From: an uncultured Oscillospiraceae bacterium
GTDB taxonomy: Bacteria; Bacillota; Clostridia; Oscillospirales; Acutalibacteraceae
Assembly: GCA_900553525.1 (NCBI GenBank)
Contig: USDZ01000042.1
Location: forward strand, 1-11,507
Reading direction: 5' to 3'
DNA: 11,507 nucleotides
Shown: positions 1 through 5,561 of the stretch, piece after piece
Layout: the number at the start of each line of letters is the position of its first letter
How positions within the stretch are numbered: the first letter of the stretch is position 1
Notes under the pieces: model-generated
The model's database searches: none
Told to the model about the DNA's origin: nothing
What the model saw: only the letters and a program-made list of their open reading frames with translations
Position numbers and translations under genes: made by a program

Positions 1-31
1 GTCGGCAGCGTCCGCTGTGTATAAGAGACAG
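1..31. other. Residual Nextera transposase adapter (artefact)
   Basis: Seen: these 31 bases match the Illumina Nextera read-1 adapter (without its first two bases) at 29 of 31 positions. They differ only at positions 13 and 15, and end in the Tn5 mosaic-end core TGTGTATAAGAGACAG. The match is from memory of the published adapter. Inference: this is untrimmed library adapter at a contig end, not genomic sequence. Confidence 0.93.
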
Positions 32-68
32 CCGCTAAACCGGTGTCCGGTGGATAGGGGGGAATCGA

Positions 69-806
69 ATGTCCGGTACAAGGGTGGGAAAAACCAAAAG
101 AATGCTGCTGTCCATTCTGTTTCCGGAACGGTGCGCCTGCTGCGGCCGGGTTGTTCCGCCCTTAACTGGCTGCTGTTTCGCCTGCCGTGAGGAACTCTCG
201 GTCATCGAACCGCCGCTTTGTCCCCATTGCGGAGCAGGGGTGGGAGACTGTACCTGTGGAGGACGACACCGTCATTTCGACCGCTGCGCCGCGCCTTTTT
301 ATTACGAGGATCCCGTGAAAAAAGGCATTCTTCTTTTTAAAGAATACGGAAATTTCGAAGCCGCGTCCTTTTTCGCCGAACGAATGGCCGAGGTTTTCCA
401 CCGAGAGTGGGGCGGCCTTTACCTGGACGGGGTTGTGCCGGTGCCGATGAGAAAGGAAGAGATCCGCAAACGGGGACACAATCAGAGTCTGTTGCTGGCC
501 AGGGCTTTATCCGGGCTGCTGGATACGCCGGTGAACGAGGCGCTGGTCAAAGTCGCCGCTACTCGTCCGCAAAAGGAACTGACAGCGCTGGAGCGGGGCG
601 GCAATGTGCTGGGCGCCTTTGATATCCGCAAAAAAGGGATTGGGGATCATGCACTTCAGGGTGCGCGCCTTCTTCTGGTCGACGATGTGGTCACGACCGG
701 GGCCACCCTGGACGAATGCGCCAAGGTACTCAAGATCGCCGGCGCCGCGGAGGTGTTGGCATTGACAGCCGCCCGTTCCCGGATACGGGGTTCGGATGTG
801 AAATAG
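69..806 (+). CDS. comFC: ComF family phosphoribosyltransferase-like protein
   Basis: A 245-residue protein of the ComF/GntX family. Residues 22-63 hold a cysteine-rich N-terminal zinc-ribbon-like region (C22, C24, C25, C35, C36, C39, the CPHC pair at 51-54, C61, C63). The conserved VPVP...RGHNQ block lies at about 123-139, where the family usually has RGFNQ. The PRPP-binding loop VDDVVTTGAT is at 204-213. ComFC is needed for DNA uptake in Bacillus; its homologues are widespread and their exact role is unsettled, so competence is not proven here. The ATG at 69 follows a purine-rich AGGGGGGAA; M12 at 102 is an alternative start that would leave the domains intact. Length is normal for the family. 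The mreB-like gene follows after about 150 bases and has its own promoter. No clear terminator follows. Confidence 0.93.
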   Translation: MSGTRVGKTKRMLLSILFPERCACCGRVVPPLTGCCFACREELSVIEPPLCPHCGAGVGDCTCGGRHRHFDRCAAPFYYEDPVKKGILLFKEYGNFEAASFFAERMAEVFHREWGGLYLDGVVPVPMRKEEIRKRGHNQSLLLARALSGLLDTPVNEALVKVAATRPQKELTALERGGNVLGAFDIRKKGIGDHALQGARLLLVDDVVTTGATLDECAKVLKIAGAAEVLALTAARSRIRGSDVK

Positions 807-864
807 CGGAATCCCAAAGAGATGAATCGCCTACGATCCGTTTGATAACGACGCGCCATATTGC

Positions 865-887
865 CGGGAAGTTTCCACCCCTTCCCG
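865..887 (+). other. Weak hairpin after comF-like gene
   Basis: A 7-bp perfect stem (CGGGAAG at 865-871, CTTCCCG at 881-887) with a 9-base loop lies just before the next promoter. There is no T-run behind it, so it is not a convincing intrinsic terminator. It may be chance. Confidence 0.3.
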
Positions 888-888
888 C

Positions 889-917
889 TTGTCAAAAAAA
901 TCCCTTTGTCGTATAAT
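889..917 (+). promoter_or_regulatory. Sigma-A-type promoter of the mreB-like gene
   Basis: TTGTCA at 889-894 and TATAAT at 912-917 are separated by exactly 17 bases, a near-consensus housekeeping promoter. Transcription should begin near 924, about 35 bases before the start codon at 959. The -10 element lies between the arms of the inverted repeat at 902-948. Confidence 0.85.
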
Positions 918-948
918 CAGACCAAGACGGAGTTTATTCGACAAAGGG
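902..948. repeat. Perfect 10-bp inverted repeat around mreB promoter
   Basis: CCCTTTGTCG at 902-911 and CGACAAAGGG at 939-948 are exact reverse complements separated by 27 bases. The left arm directly abuts the -10 box. The right arm supplies the purine-rich AAAGGG(GG) ribosome binding site of the mreB-like gene. It could be an operator. In read-through RNA from the comF-like gene it could also fold and hide the ribosome binding site; RNA from the local promoter would lack the left arm. Confidence 0.6.
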
Positions 949-958
949 GGCGATCTAT

Positions 959-1993
959 ATGCCCGGTATGGATCTGGGAATCGATCTGGGAACCTCCCAG
1001 GTGGCGATCACCGTGGCCGGCCGCGGTGTGGTGCTGCGAGAGCCGGCCGTTCTGGCCGTGGATGAAAAAAGCGGCCGCATGATTGCCTGCGGCCGGGAGG
1101 CGTATGCCATGCAGGGCCGCGCCCCCTCCTCCATTCAGGTCATCCGGCCGCTCTCCAAGGGCGTCATATCCGACTACGACGCCGCGGAGCGGATGTTAAA
1201 ACACTTGGTGGGAAAGGTGTGCGCTTACAAGGTACTTAAACCCCGTGCAGCGGTGAGCGTACCGGCGGCCGTAACGGAGGTGGAACAGCGCTCGGTGATC
1301 GAGGCTGTGACGGCGGCAAACGTCCGCCGGGTCGTTCTGATGGAAGAATCGGTTGCGGCAGCGGTGGGGGCCGGCCTTGACGTGGCGGCGGCCAGGGGGT
1401 GTATGGCGGCCGATCTCGGCGCCGGTACGGTGGATGTGGCGGTGATGACTCTGCGGGGTGTGGCCTCCTCTATTTCGGCCAAAGTGGGCGGAGATGATTT
1501 GGATGAGGCCATCATCCGCTTTATGCGGAACAAATACAACCACATCATTGGGGTGCTAACAGCTGAACAAGTGAAGAAGACCATCGGCTGTGCCCTGCCG
1601 GGCAAACCAGGGAATTCCATGAAGGTGCCGGGACGGGACGCTGTTACGGGCCTGCCGTCGGTGTGCCAGGTGACTTCTCAAGATATACAGGAGGCTATAA
1701 CCGAGCCGCTGGAAGAGATGGTGAGCGTTATCCAGCGGGTGCTGGAAAATACGCCTCCGGAATTGGCGGGAGACGTAATGGCCGGGGGAATTGTCCTGAC
1801 TGGTGGCCTGTCCCGGCTGAACGGTATGGCGGATTTGATCGCGGAGCGTACCGGCGTCGCCTGCCGTATAGCTGGGAATCCGGAAGAATGTGTGGCGCTC
1901 GGACTCGGCAAGGCGATAAAATACGTGGATGTGATGCGCTCAGGCGTATACGATATCAGCCAGTTTTCCTATCGCTTGGCCAATCCGGCTTGA
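959..1993 (+). CDS. mreB: MreB/Mbl-like bacterial actin
   Basis: A 344-residue MreB-family protein, the usual length. The family forms membrane-associated filaments that guide cell-wall synthesis. The phosphate-1 loop is GIDLGTSQ (7-14), the phosphate-2 loop DLGAGTVDVAV (152-162), the catalytic-region motif MEESVAAAVGAGL (128-140) and the adenosine motif GIVLTGGLSRLNG (277-289). VGGDDLDEAI at 177-185 is the family's GGDxxDEAI block. Oddities: the usual DIGGGT is DLGAGT, LTGGGA is LTGGLS, and the N-terminus has only a few residues before the first loop. This suggests a divergent paralogue rather than the main rod-shape MreB. No mreC or mreD follows. ATG at 959 sits behind AAAGGGGGCG; M4 is an alternative start. 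Expression is likely from the promoter at 889-917. Confidence 0.92.
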   Translation: MPGMDLGIDLGTSQVAITVAGRGVVLREPAVLAVDEKSGRMIACGREAYAMQGRAPSSIQVIRPLSKGVISDYDAAERMLKHLVGKVCAYKVLKPRAAVSVPAAVTEVEQRSVIEAVTAANVRRVVLMEESVAAAVGAGLDVAAARGCMAADLGAGTVDVAVMTLRGVASSISAKVGGDDLDEAIIRFMRNKYNHIIGVLTAEQVKKTIGCALPGKPGNSMKVPGRDAVTGLPSVCQVTSQDIQEAITEPLEEMVSVIQRVLENTPPELAGDVMAGGIVLTGGLSRLNGMADLIAERTGVACRIAGNPEECVALGLGKAIKYVDVMRSGVYDISQFSYRLANPA

Positions 1994-2027
1994 CGGGAAA
2001 CACGCAGACAGAAAGAAGGGCGTTCTC

Positions 2028-2204
2028 TTGAACGAGGACAAGGAGTTTTTGGGGAAAGAACCAGTCGGCAGGCTATTGCTCAAACTGGCGCTCCCCGCGG
2101 TTACTTTTACCGCCGCCCTGGTTGCTTTCCAGTTTAGAAAAGTCCTCAAACGGATTTTGCAAGAGAATGCGGTAGCCGTCGCTATTGTCGGGAGCGACCA
2201 TTAA
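2028..2204 (+). pseudogene. Relic of a MATE-family efflux transporter (putative)
   Basis: An open frame of 58 residues from TTG at 2028 (behind GAAAGAAGGG) to TAA at 2204. Residues 9-25, LGKEPVGRLLLKLALPA, closely resemble the conserved N-terminus of MATE multidrug transporters, which are normally about 450 residues with 12 membrane helices. The remaining part (about 26-58) has one hydrophobic stretch followed by a basic segment, FRKVLKRIL. This could be the last helix and tail of the same transporter joined by a large internal deletion, but that is inference. It cannot be a working transporter. It lies between the mreB-like gene and the metal module, filling most of an otherwise gene-free 333-base gap. 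Confidence 0.55.
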
Positions 2205-2283
2205 AAAATGACAGCGGGGCCAGAAAAGAACCTCTCATGGATTAGGAAGGTGTTTTTCCCTGACGCCGAAATGCAATGCGACA

Positions 2284-2313
2284 ATACCCGTATACAGATA
2301 CCCCTTGAGGTAA
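2284..2313 (+). promoter_or_regulatory. CsoR-type operator in front of csoR
   Basis: ATACCCGTAT at 2284-2293 is followed by ATACC-N6-GGTAA at 2298-2313. The latter is one base off the dyad ATACC-N6-GGTAT found in the ATPase promoter. CsoR-family operators are typically short ATACCC/GGGTAT dyads, so this fits autoregulation. It ends a few bases before the GGAGG at 2316-2320. I could not find convincing -35/-10 boxes nearby. Confidence 0.65.
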
Positions 2314-2326
2314 TCGGAGGTGTGAG

Positions 2327-2602
2327 ATGAGACAGTGTATGGACGCGGAGAACCTTCACCGAAGACTGAAAAAAATCATCGGTCAGGTGCAGGCAATCGA
2401 CCGTATGGTGGACGAGGATGTTCCTTGTGAGGACGTTCTGGCCCAGATCAACGCCGCAAAATCGGCCCTCCATCGTGTCGGACAGGTTGTCTTGGAAGGC
2501 CATATAAAACACTGTGTGCGGGATGGGATTGAGCATGGGGACGCGGATAAAACGATTGAAGGATTTACAAAAGCCGTAGAACGTTTTGCCAATTTGACAT
2601 GA
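2327..2602 (+). CDS. csoR: CsoR-family metal-responsive repressor
   Basis: A 91-residue all-helical repressor of the CsoR/RcnR (DUF156) family; full length is typical. These proteins bind DNA without metal and release it on metal binding. The core LHRRLKKIIGQVQAIDRMVDED spans residues 10-31 (interrupted here only by quoting). C34, H59 and C63 match the Cys-His-Cys ligand triad of copper-sensing CsoR rather than the His-rich set of nickel/cobalt RcnR; an extra C4 and H62 are present. ATG at 2327 is six bases after GGAGG. It is followed by its own terminator and then a metal ATPase gene whose control region carries the same operator repeats, so it most likely represses both. Cu(I) is the simplest ligand guess, but the pump's motifs do not clearly agree. 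Confidence 0.9.
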   Translation: MRQCMDAENLHRRLKKIIGQVQAIDRMVDEDVPCEDVLAQINAAKSALHRVGQVVLEGHIKHCVRDGIEHGDADKTIEGFTKAVERFANLT

Positions 2603-2619
2603 CCGATTTCATTTTCCAT

Positions 2620-2648
2620 GAGCCGTCCGGTGAGACGGTTCTTTTTTT
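2620..2648 (+). terminator. Intrinsic terminator after csoR
   Basis: Stem GAGCCGTC (2620-2627) pairs with GACGGTTC (2634-2641), with one G-U pair and a six-base loop, followed by seven T residues (2642-2648). It separates csoR from the ATPase gene, so the two are distinct transcription units. Confidence 0.88.
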
Positions 2649-2653
2649 ACGCC

Positions 2654-2683
2654 TTGACAAACCAATACCCGTATAGGTATAAT
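2654..2683 (+). promoter_or_regulatory. Sigma-A promoter of the metal ATPase gene
   Basis: TTGACA at 2654-2659 and TATAAT at 2678-2683, both perfect consensus, with an 18-base spacer. Start of transcription is expected near 2690. The spacer is filled by a CsoR-type dyad, so repressor binding would block polymerase directly. Confidence 0.9.
2665..2680 (+). promoter_or_regulatory. CsoR-type operator inside ATPase promoter
   Basis: ATACC at 2665-2669 and GGTAT at 2676-2680 form a perfect dyad around six bases. It lies between the -35 and -10 boxes and overlaps the -10. It contains the second exact ATACCCGTAT (2665-2674). Confidence 0.75.
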
Positions 2684-2697
2684 GTTCTTAAAAACAC

Positions 2698-2719
2698 ATA
2701 CCCGTATTCGTATAGGGGG
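2698..2719 (+). promoter_or_regulatory. Second operator-like site over ATPase leader and RBS
   Basis: The third exact ATACCCGTAT (2698-2707) is followed by GTATAGGGGG, placing CCC and GGG on either side of an 11-base centre. It would lie roughly +8 to +30 of the transcript and includes the AGGGGG ribosome binding site (2714-2719). Its spacing differs from the other dyads, so binding is less certain. Confidence 0.5.
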
Positions 2720-2725
2720 CGTTTT

Positions 2726-4606
2726 ATGAAAAAAGCGATGAACTGGCTGGAACATCTTTTGGGGCTTGGCGGGGTAAAAAAGGACATGGTGCTTCTCACC
2801 GTTTCAGGAGCCGCGTTGGTTGTCAGTCTTTTTGGACCCCCCCTTCCTTTCGATGCGGCATGGATTGCTATCATTCTATGTGGTATTCCCATCCTTTTGG
2901 AGGCTATCGTGGGGCTGGTCACGGCGTTTGATATCAAAGCGGATGTGCTGGTGTCAATCGCATTGATCGCTTCGGTCGTCATCGGGGAGGACTTTGCGGC
3001 CGGAGAGGTGGCTTTTATCATGCAGCTCGGCGCCCTGCTAGAGGATTTGACCGTCGCCAAGGCGAGAGCCGGAATTGAAAGACTGGTGCATCTCACTCCC
3101 AGGACGGCGAGACTCTTATCGGATGGCCGGGAGAAAGTGATCCCTGCCGAACAGGTCAAGGTAGGCGATATCCTCCGGGTCCTGCCGGGGGAAAGCGTTC
3201 CGGTGGACGGCGTGATCCTGAAGGGCCAGACCTCCGTGAACCAAGCCGTCATGACTGGTGAGTCTCTGCCGGTGGATAAAACGGTGGGGGATGAGGTGTC
3301 CAGCGGAGCCGTCAACCAATTCGGCTCCTTTGATATGAAAGCCACCAAAGTCGGTGAAGACAGTTCCATTCAGCGCATGATTCGACTGGTTCAGTCGGCG
3401 GATGCGGGGAAAGCCAAGATCGTAGGGGTCGCCGACCGGTGGGCCACTTGGATTGTCGTCATCGCTCTGACCGCCGCGACGTTGACCTGGCTAATCAGCG
3501 GGGAAATTCTCCGGGCTGTGACCATCTTGGTCGTATTTTGTCCTTGTGCGCTGGTCTTGGCAACCCCTACCGCGATTATGGCGGCCATTGGCAACGCCAC
3601 CAAACACGGTTTCCTTGTGCGAGAAGGCGACGCGCTGGAACGGTTGTCCAAGGTCAGCCGGGTTGCTTTTGACAAAACGGGAACCCTGACCTATGGAACG
3701 CCGGAGGTTACGCAGATCCGCAGCTTTTACCCGGAGTATTCGGAACGGGAACTGTTTCGAATGGCGGCCTGTGCGGAAAAACGGTCGGAACATCCTTTGG
3801 GGAAGGCGGTGGTGCGTTGCTATGAACGGACGGCCTTTTCTCCGGCTCCCCAGCCGGAGGCATTTACGATGCTTCCAGGTTGCGGCGTGGCGGCAGAGTC
3901 CCAAGGCGTAAAAATATGGGTCGGCAATCCAAAACTCATGGAAGAGAATGACATAACGCTGTCCGCGCATGCCGCTGCGGAGGCGGGAAAGTTTCTGGCT
4001 CAGGGCAATACCGTTCTCTATATTGCCGTCGGCAAAACCCTCGCAGGGTTTCTGGCATTAGCCGATACCCTGCGGCCGGAGAGTGCCGAGACGATTCGTC
4101 AGATTGCCGCTCTCGGCATGCAACCGGTCCTATTGACCGGGGACCATACGGAAGCGGCACAGGCTATAGCCGGCCGGTTGCCAATACAGGAGGTACATGC
4201 GAATTGTCTGCCAGAGGATAAGCTGACCTGGATTGACCGGTATCAAAAGGAAAATCAACCGGTTTGTATGATCGGAGACGGCGTAAACGACGCGCCGGCT
4301 TTAAAAAAAGCGGCTGTAGGCATCGCGATGGGCGGCGTCGGCAGCGATATTGCCGTGGATGCCGCGGACATAGCTCTGGTGGACGACGAGGTCAAGGAAC
4401 TGCCGCATCTTTTCGCATTGGCCAAAAGGATGATGCGGACCATTCAATGCAACCTGTCGTTTTCCATGGGTTTGAATTTTCTGGCCATTATCCTGGCGAT
4501 TACCGGGATTTTAAACCCAGTGGTGGGCGCTTTGGTACATAACGCCGGATCGGTTGCCGTCATTGTCAATTCTGCGTGGCTGTTGAAATGGAGGAAGAAA
4601 CGATAA
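2726..4606 (+). CDS. P1B-type heavy-metal-translocating ATPase
   Basis: A 626-residue metal-export pump. ATG at 2726 is chosen because AGGGGG precedes it by six bases; a longer frame from 2618 would only translate the terminator, promoter and operators. There is no N-terminal CxxC metal-binding domain, which shortens it relative to CopA or CadA. Visible motifs: TGES (177-180, actuator), CPC (272-274, metal site in the membrane), DKTGT with phosphorylated D316, SEHPLGK (354-360, nucleotide binding) and GDGVNDAP (518-525). The C-terminal helices read NLSFSMGLN (576-584) and HNAGSVAVIVNS (605-616). Zinc/cadmium pumps usually have an Asp here and copper pumps a Met-Ser-Ser set, so the substrate is open (Cu, Mn, Zn or other). 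It is controlled by its own promoter, apparently by the adjacent CsoR. Confidence 0.93.
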   Translation: MKKAMNWLEHLLGLGGVKKDMVLLTVSGAALVVSLFGPPLPFDAAWIAIILCGIPILLEAIVGLVTAFDIKADVLVSIALIASVVIGEDFAAGEVAFIMQLGALLEDLTVAKARAGIERLVHLTPRTARLLSDGREKVIPAEQVKVGDILRVLPGESVPVDGVILKGQTSVNQAVMTGESLPVDKTVGDEVSSGAVNQFGSFDMKATKVGEDSSIQRMIRLVQSADAGKAKIVGVADRWATWIVVIALTAATLTWLISGEILRAVTILVVFCPCALVLATPTAIMAAIGNATKHGFLVREGDALERLSKVSRVAFDKTGTLTYGTPEVTQIRSFYPEYSERELFRMAACAEKRSEHPLGKAVVRCYERTAFSPAPQPEAFTMLPGCGVAAESQGVKIWVGNPKLMEENDITLSAHAAAEAGKFLAQGNTVLYIAVGKTLAGFLALADTLRPESAETIRQIAALGMQPVLLTGDHTEAAQAIAGRLPIQEVHANCLPEDKLTWIDRYQKENQPVCMIGDGVNDAPALKKAAVGIAMGGVGSDIAVDAADIALVDDEVKELPHLFALAKRMMRTIQCNLSFSMGLNFLAIILAITGILNPVVGALVHNAGSVAVIVNSAWLLKWRKKR

Positions 4607-4641
4607 TTTTTAATGGAATTGCATTGGCTGTCGGTATTCTA

Positions 4642-4680
4642 ACCCGCCCGACCGGTACCGGCTGGGCGGGTGTGTTTTCT
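4642..4680 (+). terminator. Intrinsic terminator after ATPase gene
   Basis: ACCCGCCC (4642-4649) pairs with GGGCGGGT (4664-4671); the palindrome CCGGTACCGG lies inside the loop and can extend the stem. GTGTTTTCT follows. It ends the ATPase transcript and lies about 40 bases from the convergent methyltransferase stop, so it may also help stop that transcript, although the opposite side lacks a T-run. Confidence 0.8.
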
Positions 4681-4720
4681 CTGGAAGTCAACAGGCGTGA
4701 AAGCGGTTCTTGGCATCCGG

Positions 4721-5374
4721 CTATTTGCCGGCGACCAGGATCGTTGTGTTCCCCAGGCGATACACTTTTTCCACGAAAGGAAAGCCGGCCGTCCGGAGCA
4801 TGTTTATCTGGTTGGTGACGGTACAAGGGATATCGTAATGGTAAAACGCGTCCGAAGGAATCTTCTGTTCCGCGCGGATTCGGGCGTTTTGGGCAAAATA
4901 GCACTCTTCTTCCTCCTGGGATTCCACCATATAGTCGCATTCGATATAGTTCCCGTTGTCTTTGAGGGAGCGGTGGATCTTTCGATACAATCCGATTTTC
5001 CGTTCATGCGAAAAATGGTGCATTGTCTGAAAAGATATGGCGCAGTCGAATCGCGATTCTTCCAGTTCCTCTGTAAAATAATCGCCGCAGATACATGTCA
5101 TCTGTTTGTCCGGATGCTTTTCCCTCAATTTGTCCAGCATGGCCTGGGTCAGATCGATTCCCACGACGGCAATATCGGGCCGTATTTTCCATATCTCGTC
5201 CAACTCCAACCCGGTACCGCAGCCGAGGTCGAGCAGGACACGGCAGGAACGGGGAAGGAGCCGCGCCATCTCCCGGTAGGCTTGGCGGCAGCCGCACACG
5301 TTGGTAAGCATATGCTCGTCATATCCATCCACCCGAGCGGTAAAAAAATCGTCCATTTTTTCCAGCGAATGCAT
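4721..5374 (-). CDS. Class I SAM-dependent methyltransferase
   Basis: A 217-residue Rossmann-fold methyltransferase. SAM-binding motif I is LLDLGCGTG (47-55), motif II acidic residue D74 in VGIDLTQAML, motif III region ICGDY (95-99), and motif IV region FDCAISFQTMHHF (109-121). This is the pattern of small-molecule methyltransferases (Methyltransf_11/25 type), but the substrate cannot be told. The start at 5374 is chosen because GGGAGGG lies eight bases upstream; an ATG at 5398 would add eight residues but has no ribosome binding site. It is the only minus-strand gene here, convergent to the metal pump and divergent from the glycan operon, with its own promoter at 5419-5447. It looks independent of both neighbours. 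Confidence 0.88.
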   Translation of the reverse strand: MHSLEKMDDFFTARVDGYDEHMLTNVCGCRQAYREMARLLPRSCRVLLDLGCGTGLELDEIWKIRPDIAVVGIDLTQAMLDKLREKHPDKQMTCICGDYFTEELEESRFDCAISFQTMHHFSHERKIGLYRKIHRSLKDNGNYIECDYMVESQEEEECYFAQNARIRAEQKIPSDAFYHYDIPCTVTNQINMLRTAGFPFVEKVYRLGNTTILVAGK

Positions 5375-5382
5375 GGCCGTTT

Positions 5383-5389
5383 CCCTCCC
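5383..5389 (-). promoter_or_regulatory. RBS deciding methyltransferase start
   Basis: On the minus strand this reads GGGAGGG, eight bases before ATG at 5374-5372. It supports this start over the ATG at 5398, which has no such site. Confidence 0.75.
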
Positions 5390-5418
5390 ATTTAACATGT
5401 AACAATGGAATCGCCCAT

Positions 5419-5447
5419 ATTATAACATAAGGCAGCTCCCACGACAA
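5419..5447 (-). promoter_or_regulatory. Sigma-A promoter of methyltransferase gene
   Basis: Minus-strand TTGTCG (5447-5442) and TATAAT (5424-5419) are spaced by 17 bases. Transcription would begin near 5412, giving a leader of about 40 bases. Confidence 0.8.
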
Positions 5448-5484
5448 ACGCCGGATGCATGGAGCGTGTCGCGATACGGAGTAT

Positions 5485-5527
5485 AAAATCTTCTGCGAAT
5501 GGCAAACTGTTTGCAGAAGATTTTTTT
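5485..5527 (+). terminator. Strong intrinsic terminator upstream of glycan operon
   Basis: A 15-bp stem (5485-5499 with 5510-5524, one G-U pair) around a 10-base loop, with T residues running to 5527. No plus-strand gene ends just upstream, yet the first operon gene starts 35 bases downstream with its ribosome binding site at 5544. It may be a leader attenuator, or a guard against read-through from the ATPase side. The A-run on its left gives weak bidirectionality. Confidence 0.87.
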
Positions 5528-5543
5528 ATTGCCGCACCCATAT

Positions 5544-5554
5544 GGGGGAGGAAG
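5544..5554 (+). promoter_or_regulatory. RBS deciding GT4 start
   Basis: GGGGGAGGAAG ends seven bases before TTG at 5562. It argues for the TTG start, because the in-frame ATG at 5499 lies inside the terminator hairpin. Confidence 0.75.
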
Positions 5555-5561
5555 ACCCACT

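Noticed and set aside
31..57. Possible C-terminal tail of an upstream gene (a frame ending in TAG at 55-57)
   Set aside because: Only eight codons follow the adapter and other frames are equally possible; no family can be recognised.
2251..2296. Promoter for csoR with TATACA at 2291-2296 as -10
   Set aside because: No acceptable -35 lies 16-18 bases upstream; the true start cannot be placed.
2618..2725. In-frame N-terminal extension of the metal ATPase with a repeated YPYRY/YPYSY pattern
   Set aside because: The bases encode the csoR terminator, a consensus promoter and the operator repeats; a good RBS precedes ATG 2726. The apparent peptide repeat is just the ATACCCGTAT DNA repeat translated.
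4670..5395. Plus-strand open frame of 241 codons opposite the methyltransferase
   Set aside because: The minus-strand frame has clear SAM-binding motifs, an RBS and a promoter; the plus-strand frame has no recognisable domain and is a shadow.
5392..5426. Plus-strand promoter with TTAACA (5392) and TATTAT/TATAAC (5418/5421) for the glycan operon
   Set aside because: Spacing is 20 bases or more, and the AT-rich element is better explained as the -10 of the minus-strand promoter.
5499..5561. ATG start for the GT4 gene at 5499
   Set aside because: It lies inside the terminator stem-loop with no RBS, and the resulting N-terminus does not look like the family; TTG at 5562 has a strong RBS.
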